From: Actinomycetes bacterium
Lineage (GTDB): Bacteria > Actinomycetota > Acidimicrobiia > Acidimicrobiales > Ilumatobacteraceae
NCBI GenBank assembly: GCA_027491335.1
Contig: JAIXWJ010000042.1
Span: 1 to 59,682, forward strand
Direction of reading: 5' to 3'
Length of the DNA: 59,682 nucleotides
Under the pieces are notes generated by a model. That model was not told the origin of the DNA. It was given only the letters and a program-made list of their open reading frames with translations, and searched no databases. Position 1 is the first letter of the stretch. Each line of letters starts with the position of its first letter. Made by a program: the position numbers and the translations under genes. This document shows, piece after piece, positions 25,793 to 33,490 of this stretch.

Positions 25793-26595
25793 GACGCACC
25801 TCCCCCGAGAATCGCTCGCTGCTCGGCGAGGAACGCTTCGAAGCGGGGTGCCAGATCGGTGTCGGCCCGACGAGACCATCCATCGGACGTGATGGTGGCC
25901 ACCACCGGATAGATGCCCCGTAGCGCATCGGCGCCACCCGTGGCCGCGTCCACGTCGGCGGCCTCGTGAAGCGCTCGGCACGCCAACGTCACGGCATCGT
26001 CCACCGTCATCCCGGGACGGTAACCGACCTTCAAAACCGTCGACGCCGGTCCACCACCCGAACCGATCGCGACGAAGTCGCGCTCCTCGTAGCGTCCACC
26101 GGTGAGATCGAAGTCCCACAGCCGACCGGTGCGACGCAACAAGTCGTAACCGGCGAAGATCGGAGACACTCCGAGTCCCTGCATGGCGGCGGGAAGATTC
26201 GCCCGCACCAATTGCGACAGCTGGTTCGCCTTGCCCTCGAGGCTGATGGGACGACCATCGAGTTTCTCGAAGTGCTCCAACTGAAGTTGGAAGACCTTGA
26301 TCATGTCCATGGCCGGACCGGCGGTGCCGGCGATGGCCACGCCGCTGAATCGATCGGCGGGAACCACCTTTTCCATCTCGCGATTGGAGATGCGATGACC
26401 CATGGTGGCGCGTCGATCGCCGGCCATCACCACGCCATCCTCGAATCGAAGGGCGAGAACCGTGGTTCCGTGAGGAGCGTTGACCGCACCGACACCGGAA
26501 GCCGACTCGACGCCGAACGGTTCTATTCCCACTCGACGCAGGAGCGAAACGAAGCTGCTACCCGGATCGTCGTCCGGGCCGAACATCGGCACCAC
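25789..26595 (-). CDS. prcB: Proteasome beta subunit, catalytic
   Basis: A 268-residue precursor. The propeptide of 43 residues ends in NAPHG and the N-terminal nucleophile of the mature subunit is T44 in HG/TTVLALRFEDGVVMAGDRRATMG, with the charge-relay D and K equivalents in the following strands. GTAGPAMDMIKVFQLQLEHFEKLDG and YDLLRRTGRLWDFD are typical of actinobacterial PrcB. A GTG directly after the pup stop (26595) or the ATG three codons later (26586) can serve as start. Confidence 0.96.
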   Translation of the reverse strand: MVPMFGPDDDPGSSFVSLLRRVGIEPFGVESASGVGAVNAPHGTTVLALRFEDGVVMAGDRRATMGHRISNREMEKVVPADRFSGVAIAGTAGPAMDMIKVFQLQLEHFEKLDGRPISLEGKANQLSQLVRANLPAAMQGLGVSPIFAGYDLLRRTGRLWDFDLTGGRYEERDFVAIGSGGGPASTVLKVGYRPGMTVDDAVTLACRALHEAADVDAATGGADALRGIYPVVATITSDGWSRRADTDLAPRFEAFLAEQRAILGGGAS

Positions 26596-26790
26596 TCACT
26601 CACCACCCTTTTGGATGTACGACTTCACGAAGTCCTCGGCGTTGGCTTCCAGCACGTCGTCGATCTCGTCCAGCAGATCGTCCAGCTCGGCGCGCAACTT
26701 GTCACCTTGCGCGGTGGTGGCACCCGATTCTTCGGTCACCTCCGCCGCGCGGTCCGATGTCGACTTCTGCTTGTGCACTCGTTCGGCCAT
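26596..26790 (-). CDS. pup: Prokaryotic ubiquitin-like protein Pup
   Basis: A 64-residue disordered modifier beginning MAERVHKQKSTSDR. The C-terminal half (about 30-52) is the acidic coiled-coil-forming segment LRAELDDLLDEIDDVLEANAEDF bound by Mpa, followed by VKSYIQKGGE. The terminal residue is glutamate, not glutamine, so Pup is made ready for ligation. It has a strong ribosome site (GAGGAGA) and its stop is immediately followed by the prcB start. Confidence 0.97.
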   Translation of the reverse strand: MAERVHKQKSTSDRAAEVTEESGATTAQGDKLRAELDDLLDEIDDVLEANAEDFVKSYIQKGGE

Positions 26791-26838
26791 GGCTTCTCCT
26801 CGATCCAATCCTGCCACCAAAGAACGCCGAACGTCTCC

Positions 26839-28323
26839 TTAGGCGCCGAGACGTTCGACCAGATCCGATATCGATGTACTGGCGTCCAACAAGGCCCCCA
26901 CGTGGGCTTTCGTGCCCCGAAGTGGTTCCATCATCGGAATCCGACGCAGCGGATCACGCCCCACGTCGAACACCATGCTGTCCCAGTTCGCCGCCACGAT
27001 GTCGTCGGGCCACCGACGCAAGCATTCGCCACGGAAGTAGGCCCTCGTCGTGTCCGGAGCGTGGTCGACGCCTCGGGCCACCTCCTCGGGCGACACGAAC
27101 GTGCGAAGCCCGACCTTGGCCGCCAAGCCGCGCCCGGGCCGCATGTCGTGATACTGAAGGTCGATCGCCCGCAGACGCGCGTCACCGGCAGCGATGCCAT
27201 GTCGTTGGGAGTACGCATCGAGAAGTCGCTCCTTGGCCACCCAATCCACGATGTCGGCCACGCTCGACCGGTCGTCGGACAGGCCCCGGAGAACCTCCTC
27301 CCACAGATTCAGCACGCGTCGGCCCACATCCTCTCCGACCGACTCCAGACCCCGTTCGGCCGCGTAACGCGAGGCGCGCTCGAACAGTTTCCACTGAATA
27401 TCGAGCGCGCTCATTCGCGCTCCCGATTGCATCAACAGTGTGCGGCGCAACGTCGGGTCGTGGCTGACCTGACGAATCGCCGGCACCGGATGCGCCAGGG
27501 CCAAGTCGGATCCGATGAACGAATCCTCGATCATGCTGAGAACGATGCTCGTCGTGCCCAACTTCAACAAGGTGGCACCCTCGGACATGTTCGCGTCGCC
27601 CACGATCACGTGCAGGCGACGGTACTTCTGGGGATCGCAATGCGGCTCGTCGCGAGTGTTCACGATGGGCCGTTTGAGCGTGGTCTCGAGACCCACCTCC
27701 TCCTCGAAGAAATCCGCTCGCTGACTGATTTGGTACGGCACCTCGTGCGACGAATATCCCGGCGCTTCGCAACCGACCTTGCCCGCACCGCAGAAGATCT
27801 GTCTGGTCACGAAGTGAGGGGTGATCTCCGAAACCAAACGACCGAAAGGTGTCTCGCGGGCCACCAAGTAGTTCTCGTGGCAGCCGTAACTGTTCCCCTT
27901 GCCATCGCTGTTGTTCTTGTGCAGCAACAGTTCGGCTCCATCCGGCAACAGTGGCGCGGCCAAGGCCATCGACAGCCGCACGATCTCCTCGGCCGATCGG
28001 TCGTAGGCGAGCGCCTGGAGCGCGTCGGAGCACTCGGGAGTGGAAATCTCCGGATGGGCGTGATCGACGTAATACCGAGCACCATTGGTGAGAACCGCGT
28101 TGACCAGATGCGACTCCACCTCGGGAGCCAGAGCGTCCTCGTAGGAGAAGCCGCGGGCATCCACGCCCGGCGACTCGTCCTCGAAGTCCCAATCGACACG
28201 ACGAGAGCGATCGTTCACGTAGGCGTTGATCAGAACCGACGATGCCGCGACCGGATTCGACTCGCCCCCGCGCACGAGGATTCCGTACTCGGTTTCGATG
28301 CCGCAGACCTTGGGAATCGCCAT
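26839..28323 (-). CDS. dop: Depupylase/deamidase Dop
   Basis: A 494-residue paralogue of PafA. It starts AIPKVCGIETEYGILVRGG and contains the Dop-specific insertion around residues 38-60 (RSRRVDWDFEDESPGVDARG), which PafA lacks. It also has [27 protein letters not shown] and RPIVNTRDEPHCD. Dop removes Pup from substrates, and deamidates Pup-Gln where needed. Because the encoded Pup ends in Glu, deamidation should be dispensable here. It lies upstream of pup, 48 bp away, in the same operon direction. Confidence 0.96.
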   Translation of the reverse strand: MAIPKVCGIETEYGILVRGGESNPVAASSVLINAYVNDRSRRVDWDFEDESPGVDARGFSYEDALAPEVESHLVNAVLTNGARYYVDHAHPEISTPECSDALQALAYDRSAEEIVRLSMALAAPLLPDGAELLLHKNNSDGKGNSYGCHENYLVARETPFGRLVSEITPHFVTRQIFCGAGKVGCEAPGYSSHEVPYQISQRADFFEEEVGLETTLKRPIVNTRDEPHCDPQKYRRLHVIVGDANMSEGATLLKLGTTSIVLSMIEDSFIGSDLALAHPVPAIRQVSHDPTLRRTLLMQSGARMSALDIQWKLFERASRYAAERGLESVGEDVGRRVLNLWEEVLRGLSDDRSSVADIVDWVAKERLLDAYSQRHGIAAGDARLRAIDLQYHDMRPGRGLAAKVGLRTFVSPEEVARGVDHAPDTTRAYFRGECLRRWPDDIVAANWDSMVFDVGRDPLRRIPMMEPLRGTKAHVGALLDASTSISDLVERLGA

Positions 28324-28334
28324 GGCGCCGACCG

Positions 28335-30089
28335 TCAGAGGTACTGACCGGTGGCGCTGCGCTCGATGGCCCGGCCGCCGGCCACACCCGCGGCGGATCG
28401 TCCCTCGTTCACCAGCGTTCGAATGAAGACGATCCGTTCGCCCTTCTTGCCCGAGATCTTCGCCCAGTCGTCGGGGTTCGTGGTGTTGGGAAGATCCTCG
28501 TGCTCGCGGAACTCCTGACGAATCGAATCCAGCAGGTCCTGCGTGCGCACTCCCCGTTCGCCGCCGGCGATCACCCGCTTGATGGCCAACTTCTTGGCGC
28601 GGCGGACGATGTTCTCGATCATGGCCCCCGACGAGAAATCCCGGTAGTAGAGAACTTCCTTGTCGCCATTGGCGTACGTCACTTCGAGGAAACGGTTCTC
28701 CTCGTCGGTGCGATACATCATCTCGGCGGTCGCGTCGATCATGATCGCCACCGCGGCCTCCGGCGACCCGGCCCGAGCCACCTCACCGTCGTCGAGGGGA
28801 ATGTCGACCGTGAGATACCGAGCGAAGATCTGGCGCGCGGCGGCCTCGGTCGGACGCTCGATTTTGATCTTCACGTCGAGACGTCCCGGTCGAAGGATCG
28901 CGGGATCGATCAGGTCCTCGCGGTTCGTCGCGCCGATGACGATGACATTGCGCAGTCCCTCGACGCCGTCGATCTCGGCCAACAACTGGGGCACGATGGT
29001 CGACTCCATGTCGGACGAGATGCCCGTTCCACGAGTACGGAACATGGAATCCATCTCGTCGAAGAACACGATGACGGGCCAACCCTCCTCGCTCTTCTCG
29101 CGGGCCCGCTGGAACACCAGACGAATCTGTCGCTCCGTCTCACCGACGTACTTGTTCAACAACTCGGGTCCCTTGATGTTGATGAAGTAGCTGCGACCCT
29201 TCTCGTCGCCGGTCTTCGACGCGACCTTCTTGGCCAAACTGTTGGCCACCGCCTTGGCGATGAGGGTCTTTCCGCAACCGGGAGGTCCGTACAACAGGAT
29301 TCCCTTGGGTGCGGGCAACGCGTGCTCGGCGAACAAGTCCTGATAGAGGAACGGGAGCTCCACCGCGTCGGCGATCTGCTCGATCTGGCTGTCGAGTCCA
29401 CCGATGTCGAGGTAGCTGATGTCGGGAACCTCCTCGAGCAACAGGTCCTCGACCTCGGGTCGCGGCAGCTTCTCGAGGAGCAGGTGGGACCGAGGGTCCA
29501 GACGCACCGTGTCACCCGAACGAAGATGAACGCCCCGAAGCGCGTCGGCCAACTCGCACACGATCTCCTCGTCGGTGCGCCCCACAACGATGGCGCGCAC
29601 GCCGTCTTCGAGCACTTCCTTGATGGAGACGACGTCGCCGGCCCCTTCGGCCGAACGAGCCGTGACCACGTTGAAACTCTCGTTCAGCACCACCTCGGCG
29701 CCCCGCGCCAAGGTGTCGATGTCGATGTCGGGATGAAGATTCACCCTCATCTTTCGCCCGCTCGTGAGCACGTCCACCGTGCCGTCGTCGTTCTTGCCCA
29801 CCACCACGCCGTACGCCGACGGAGGTTGCGACAACTTGTCGACCTCGTCGCGCAACGAGGCGATGTTCTCGCGAGCGCCACGCAGGGCGTGACTCAACTT
29901 CTCGTTCTTCTCGACTTCTTGGGACAGCAGACCCTTGGTCTCGAGCAATCTCTCCTCGAGTTGCCGTGTCCGTCGCGGGGCGTCGCTCAAGCGGCGACGC
30001 AATCCGGCCACTTCGGCTTCCAGGACCTGCAGGGCCGCACGGAGCGACTCGATGTCGGATCCATCGGGTTGCGCATCGTCGGCTTGCAT
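28335..30089 (-). CDS. mpa: Proteasome-associated AAA ATPase Mpa/ARC
   Basis: A 584-residue ring ATPase that unfolds pupylated proteins. The N-terminal coiled coil (about 12-90) recognises Pup; two OB-like barrels follow (about 92-215); the AAA domain has Walker A GPPGCGKT (268-275), Walker [13 protein letters not shown] and the sensor segment [22 protein letters not shown]. The C-terminus ends GQYL, the penultimate-tyrosine motif that docks into the alpha ring. The leader is very short, with TAGTTT at 30107-30112 and the ribosome site GGGAGG. Confidence 0.97.
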   Translation of the reverse strand: MQADDAQPDGSDIESLRAALQVLEAEVAGLRRRLSDAPRRTRQLEERLLETKGLLSQEVEKNEKLSHALRGARENIASLRDEVDKLSQPPSAYGVVVGKNDDGTVDVLTSGRKMRVNLHPDIDIDTLARGAEVVLNESFNVVTARSAEGAGDVVSIKEVLEDGVRAIVVGRTDEEIVCELADALRGVHLRSGDTVRLDPRSHLLLEKLPRPEVEDLLLEEVPDISYLDIGGLDSQIEQIADAVELPFLYQDLFAEHALPAPKGILLYGPPGCGKTLIAKAVANSLAKKVASKTGDEKGRSYFINIKGPELLNKYVGETERQIRLVFQRAREKSEEGWPVIVFFDEMDSMFRTRGTGISSDMESTIVPQLLAEIDGVEGLRNVIVIGATNREDLIDPAILRPGRLDVKIKIERPTEAAARQIFARYLTVDIPLDDGEVARAGSPEAAVAIMIDATAEMMYRTDEENRFLEVTYANGDKEVLYYRDFSSGAMIENIVRRAKKLAIKRVIAGGERGVRTQDLLDSIRQEFREHEDLPNTTNPDDWAKISGKKGERIVFIRTLVNEGRSAAGVAGGRAIERSATGQYL

Positions 30090-30106
30090 CGGTACCTCCC
30101 GGGGAA

Positions 30107-30112
30107 AAACTA
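30107..30112 (-). promoter_or_regulatory. Candidate -10 element of the mpa-dop-pup-prcBA transcript
   Basis: TAGTTT on the minus strand, followed within about 10 bases by GGGAGG and then the mpa ATG. Confidence 0.45.
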
Positions 30113-30247
30113 CACCGGGGCCTTCTGGGGTGGCGTGGCGAGGTCACCCCGGTCGCCGACTCCCGTCACACGTCCGACTCCGGCCATTCATGTCGGGCGA
30201 CTCACGGATCATCGGGACCCGGTTCCACCGATGAGCCCCTCGCCCTG

Positions 30248-30253
30248 TAAAGT
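30248..30253 (+). promoter_or_regulatory. Candidate -10 element for the ferredoxin gene
   Basis: TAAAGT about 80 bp before the ferredoxin ATG, in the 244-bp divergent spacer shared with mpa. No clear -35. Confidence 0.3.
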
Positions 30254-30333
30254 GGCCTCGCGTCGCCAAGTTGCGCGACGCCGGGACATGCGTTTCATCC
30301 CGCCGTCATTTCACGAGGAGCAAGCGAGCACAC

Positions 30334-30579
30334 ATGAAGGTCTGGATCGACCAGGATCTCTGCACCGGCGACGGACTCTGCGAAGAGATCGCCCCCGATG
30401 TCTTTACTCTGCTGGATGACGGCTTGGCCTATGTGAAGGAAGGCAGCAAGGTCTTCGCGACGGCCAAGGGCAACGCCCAGGGCGCCGACGGTCTCGCCAA
30501 CATCCCCGATGGCCAGCTCGACGGTGTCATCGAATCCGCCGAGGAGTGCCCCGGCGAGTGCATCTTCATCGAGCCCTGA
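30334..30579 (+). CDS. Small ferredoxin, [3Fe-4S] or [4Fe-4S] type
   Basis: An 81-residue acidic ferredoxin. Cluster ligands are C10 and C16 (LCTGDGLCEEIAPDVF) and C72 (EECPGECIFIE), the C-x5-C...C-P layout of single-cluster [3Fe-4S] ferredoxins that serve cytochrome P450s and other oxygenases in actinobacteria. C76 replaces the usual alanine after C-P-x-x and could be a fourth ligand. A ribosome site (GAGGAGC) is present. It is divergent from mpa; ferredoxin genes near the proteasome locus also occur in other actinobacteria as I recall, but no functional link is shown. Confidence 0.9.
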   Translation: MKVWIDQDLCTGDGLCEEIAPDVFTLLDDGLAYVKEGSKVFATAKGNAQGADGLANIPDGQLDGVIESAEECPGECIFIEP

Positions 30580-30585
30580 TCTTTT

Positions 30586-30612
30586 CGAACTCGATTTCTT
30601 CGAGATCGTTCG
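30586..30612. terminator. Weak hairpin between ferredoxin and trmI stops
   Basis: CGAACTCGA-TTTCT-TCGAG...TTCG forms an interrupted stem between two convergent stop codons, preceded by TTTT. Confidence 0.3.
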
Positions 30613-30613
30613 A

Positions 30614-31387
30614 TCACTCGCCGAGCAATCGGCCCACCGTCAAGAAGCCCGTGTGCGCCACCATCCGGTGATCCGGTCGCACGGCCATTCCTTCGATGTA
30701 CCACCCGCGGTGAAGCACCTCGAGAGTGCGCGTGCCCGTCCATGACGGATTCGCCATGGCCTCTCGCGTCTGCACGGCTTGGGTGATCGACGGCGTGTAC
30801 GCCACCAAGATGCCACCCGGCTTCATGATTCGTTGCGCATGGGGCACCACCTGCCACGGCTCGGGAAGGTCCAGAACCACCCGATCGATATCGGTGGCGT
30901 CGATTCCCTCGTAGCAGTCGCGAACCTGCACGTCGTATCGCTCCAGCGCCTGTTCGCCCAGGAACGACCGCACGTTCGTGACGGCGCGGTTGGCGAAGTC
31001 CTCGCGCAACTCGTATCCGGTGATGTGCGCCCCGTATCGCAACATGGTCATCGAGAGCGCCCCCGAACCCACACCGCTCTCCAACACCCGCACGCCGGGT
31101 CCGATGTCGGCGAGCATGCAGATGGGCGCCAAGTCCTTGGGGTAGATCACCTGCGCCCCGCGGGGCATCTCCACCACGAAGTCCTCGAGAGTGGGACGCA
31201 ACGCGATGTACCGCGCTCCCTTGGTGGACTGCAGGCGACTCCCCTCGGGTCGTCCGACGATCTCGGCATGGGCCACGAAACCCGCGTGACTGTGGAACTC
31301 GGCTCCCTCGGCCAAGGTGATGAGATAACGACGCTGCTTGCCATCGATCAGGAGAACCTTGTCTCCGTAACTGAACTGTCCACTCAT
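30614..31387 (-). CDS. trmI: tRNA (adenine-58-N1)-methyltransferase TrmI
   Basis: A 257-residue methyltransferase that makes m1A58 in the T-loop of tRNA. The N-terminal beta domain (QFSYGDKVLLIDGKQRRYLITLAEGAEFHSHAGFVAH) and QVIYPKDLAPICMLADIGPGVRVLESGVGSGALSMTML, with the SAM site, are close to the characterised M. tuberculosis Rv2118c. VVLDLPEPWQVVPHAQRIMKPGGILVAYTPS carries the D-L-P-x-P catalytic motif. The ATG overlaps the stop of the upstream thiolase gene (ATGA), so the two are translationally coupled. In M. tuberculosis trmI is likewise a near neighbour of mpa. Confidence 0.95.
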   Translation of the reverse strand: MSGQFSYGDKVLLIDGKQRRYLITLAEGAEFHSHAGFVAHAEIVGRPEGSRLQSTKGARYIALRPTLEDFVVEMPRGAQVIYPKDLAPICMLADIGPGVRVLESGVGSGALSMTMLRYGAHITGYELREDFANRAVTNVRSFLGEQALERYDVQVRDCYEGIDATDIDRVVLDLPEPWQVVPHAQRIMKPGGILVAYTPSITQAVQTREAMANPSWTGTRTLEVLHRGWYIEGMAVRPDHRMVAHTGFLTVGRLLGE

Positions 31388-32391
31388 CGCGATTCGACCT
31401 CCACCGTGGCGCGTCGTTCGGCGCGACTTTTCTTCCTGATCAGATCGACCGACACCGGGGCGTGGGCCGAAGAACGTTCGACGAGTCGACAAAAAGCGCA
31501 CACGATCTCGCCGTCCACCGCATGGTCGTCGCTGACGCCCGTCGCGGCACCGCAACGAGCACAGGGCCGAACGCTGTCGGCACCGACCGCCGCGATGTCG
31601 GCCAACAACGGCGCCATGCGGTCGAGGAAGCCGAGGTAGTAGGACGCCTTCGTCCCGGGCGACTTCTCCTCGAGGGCGTTGAGCGCCTCCTTGTATCCGA
31701 GGTGTCGGTTCCCCGCCGCCATGGGGCATTCTTCGATGATGTAATCGATGCCGCGAATGACGCACCACGCGGCCATCTCGCGTTCGGTCAGTCGAATGAG
31801 GGGCTTCACCTTGCGCGGAAAGCCGTGGCGAGCGGGCAACACGGGCAACTGACGAGCCAGATACTCGACGTCCCAACGAAGCGCGTTGCCGAAGAGCACG
31901 GCCGCCTCGTCGTCGAGGTTGTGGCCGGTGACGACCACGTCGTAACCGCCGTCGACCGCCGCCTTGTCGAAAATGTGTCGCTTGCTCATGCCGCACGCCG
32001 AACACGGAACCCGACCCGTCGCCTTCGAAGCGGTCGGAACGTCGTAGCCGTAGTCGTCGCGCAGCGACACCACCTTCAGAACCAGACCGCGCTCGGCGGC
32101 GAAACGCTCGGCGTACCCGCGGGACTCCTCGCTGTAGTCGCCGATACCAAGCGCGATGTACAGACCGTCGGCTTTGTAACCCAACTCGACGAGCAGATCC
32201 CACACCGCGAGCGAGTCTTTGCCTCCCGAAACGGCCACCAGAATTCGATCGTCCGGAGAGAACATCGAGTGGTCGTGAATGGCCTTGGCCACCTGACGCC
32301 GACACAGTTGGAGGAAATGCTCCGAGCAGAAATTCGCGTTGTGGCGCGGAAGTTCGATGATGGCCGGTTCACGGCAGGTGCGACACTTCAT
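31384..32391 (-). CDS. ttuA: TtuA/NcsA-type tRNA 2-thiolation ATPase
   Basis: A 335-residue PP-loop enzyme. An N-terminal zinc finger (C3, C6, C22, H25), the PP-loop SGGKDS (55-60), C130 and C133 (PCSACG) with C222 (EECPMA), and a C-terminal zinc finger (C277, C280, C298, C301) are all present. That is the full ligand set of TtuA/CTU1-type enzymes: the three central cysteines hold the [4Fe-4S] cluster that carries sulfur. TtuA thiolates U54/T54 of tRNA using a ubiquitin-like sulfur donor, and such a donor is encoded just upstream. NcsA-type U34 thiolation is the alternative, less likely in a bacterium that should use MnmA. Confidence 0.92.
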   Translation of the reverse strand: MKCRTCREPAIIELPRHNANFCSEHFLQLCRRQVAKAIHDHSMFSPDDRILVAVSGGKDSLAVWDLLVELGYKADGLYIALGIGDYSEESRGYAERFAAERGLVLKVVSLRDDYGYDVPTASKATGRVPCSACGMSKRHIFDKAAVDGGYDVVVTGHNLDDEAAVLFGNALRWDVEYLARQLPVLPARHGFPRKVKPLIRLTEREMAAWCVIRGIDYIIEECPMAAGNRHLGYKEALNALEEKSPGTKASYYLGFLDRMAPLLADIAAVGADSVRPCARCGAATGVSDDHAVDGEIVCAFCRLVERSSAHAPVSVDLIRKKSRAERRATVEVESR

Positions 32392-32392
32392 G

Positions 32393-32590
32393 TCAGGCCC
32401 CGCCGGAGATGACCGGACGAATCTCGATGACGTCGTCGCGATCGAGTTCGGCGTCTCCGGGAACGAGAACACCGTTACGAATCACCAGATGGGCCTCGCG
32501 GGCGAGATCGAGCTCGGCGAGCAATGCATGAACCCGTCGACGACCATCGATCTCGATTTCCCGTCGAGGGTTGCGCAGGATCACCCTCAT
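32393..32590 (-). CDS. MoaD/ThiS-like ubiquitin-fold sulfur carrier ending in SGGA
   Basis: A 65-residue beta-grasp protein starting MRVILRNPRREIEIDG. The pattern of two strands, helix (VHALLAELDL), strand (HLVIRNGVLV), a D-x-V-x-I strand (DRDDVIEIRPV) and the tail ISGGA is that of ThiS/MoaD/Urm1/TtuB proteins. The usual end is exactly GG; here an alanine follows, so activation may need its removal or tolerance. The stop is one base from the ATG of the TtuA-type gene. It is the natural candidate for the TtuB-like thiocarboxylate donor. Confidence 0.85.
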   Translation of the reverse strand: MRVILRNPRREIEIDGRRRVHALLAELDLAREAHLVIRNGVLVPGDAELDRDDVIEIRPVISGGA

Positions 32591-32829
32591 CGACGACGAC
32601 CGGCTCGACGACTGGCACGACGCCCCGAACCACGGGGCTCGAGGGCCGAGACCGTGACGGTCTGGCCCGGTCGGAGGGTCTCGATGGAAACGCTTTGCGG
32701 GCGCCGCCCGACCACTCGACGCAACAAACGAGCACCCCACACCACGACACCGACGGCGAACCAGCCCCGGCGACCTCGACCGAAGCCGTCCTTCAGACTG
32801 CGGGCACGAAGATACGAAAGAACCGACAC
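32587..32829 (-). CDS. Small basic protein with one hydrophobic segment, unknown function
   Basis: An 80-residue protein beginning at GTG. Residues 20-40 (RRGWFAVGVVVWGARLLRRVV) could be a membrane or amphipathic helix flanked by arginines. The C-terminal part has SVSIETLRPGQTVTVSAL and ends in a run of arginines. No family is recognised. It is supported as real by its position: its stop overlaps the sulfur-carrier ATG (ATGA), and it starts 3 bp after the previous stop. Confidence 0.65.
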   Translation of the reverse strand: MSVLSYLRARSLKDGFGRGRRGWFAVGVVVWGARLLRRVVGRRPQSVSIETLRPGQTVTVSALEPRGSGRRASRRAGRRR

Positions 32830-32832
32830 GAG

Positions 32833-33048
32833 TCAGACGCGACGAATCTCGACGACGGTGGAACGACGCTTGCCACTGCGCCGGCCGAGCAGGAAGAAGA
32901 TCACCACGAGCGCGAGGCCGACACCACCGGCCACCGCGAGCAACGTGGAACGTCGGTCGTCCACTTTGTCTTGCACGTCACCCTGCAAAGCCCGCAACTT
33001 GTTCTCGATGTCCTGACGCGACACACGGGACGAATCGGTGGTGGCCAT
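32833..33048 (-). CDS. Small membrane protein, DUF3618-like
   Basis: A 71-residue protein. The N-terminal 30 residues are a charged helix (SRQDIENKLRALQGDVQDKVDDRR), followed by one membrane span (LLAVAGGVGLALVVIFFLLG) and a basic tail. The layout recalls DUF3618 proteins, which accompany Actinobacterial holin-X proteins in many actinobacteria, but that is from memory of the pattern only. Its ATG overlaps the upstream stop by one base (TGATG). Confidence 0.65.
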   Translation of the reverse strand: MATTDSSRVSRQDIENKLRALQGDVQDKVDDRRSTLLAVAGGVGLALVVIFFLLGRRSGKRRSTVVEIRRV

Positions 33049-33395
33049 CAGCGGGGTTCCTTTCCGAGGGTCGCCTTCTTGACGCGCGACAGCGCCACGA
33101 CCGACAACACGACGCAGAGCACGAGCACGACGACGTACGGGACCCAACTGAATCCGCCGTCGAACGCATCGGTCTCGGTCTGCAACAGTCGCAACACACC
33201 GAGCAACACCAGCACGAGTCCGAGACCGAGCATGATCGATCCGGCGGTTCCGAGTGCCAGCCAGCGGCCGGCGCCCTTCAGAGGCCCGAGCGTCTCCTGC
33301 TTGGCGTAGTCGCGAACCAATTCCACGACGTCGCCGACACCGGCCGATTCGCGACGAGCACGGGTCGATTCGGGGGTCTGATCGGCTGCGGACAC
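33048..33395 (-). CDS. Membrane protein of the actinobacterial holin-X (PF07332)-like family
   Basis: A 115-residue protein with two predicted membrane helices (about 48-70 and 83-104) after a helical N-terminus (VGDVVELVRDYAKQETLGPLKGAGRWLALGTAG). The DYAKQE(T)LGPLKGAGRWL segment is typical of the phage-holin superfamily 6 type proteins of actinobacteria. These are chromosomal, and no lysin or phage genes are nearby, so holin function is not implied. The start is GTG. It is the first gene of the six-gene operon leading to trmI. Confidence 0.75.
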   Translation of the reverse strand: MSAADQTPESTRARRESAGVGDVVELVRDYAKQETLGPLKGAGRWLALGTAGSIMLGLGLVLVLLGVLRLLQTETDAFDGGFSWVPYVVVLVLCVVLSVVALSRVKKATLGKEPR

Positions 33396-33425
33396 GCCTA
33401 GTTTCTAGCATCAGATCGACGAAAC

Positions 33426-33457
33426 CCCACCTCAGCCGACTCCCACCTCAGCCGACT
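33426..33457. repeat. 16-bp tandem duplication
   Basis: CCCACCTCAGCCGACT occurs twice head to tail in the 95-bp spacer between the LON-domain gene and the holin-X-like gene. Confidence 0.8.
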
Positions 33458-33490
33458 CATCGAATGTCGCACCGAATGCAACGGAGTCGA

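Noticed and set aside
25966..28347. A 793-codon plus-strand frame opposite dop, pup and prcB
   Set aside because: It spans three known genes antisense and contains no motif.
33048..33395. Prophage remnant suggested by the holin-X-like protein
   Set aside because: No other phage gene lies nearby, and this family is chromosomal in many actinobacteria.
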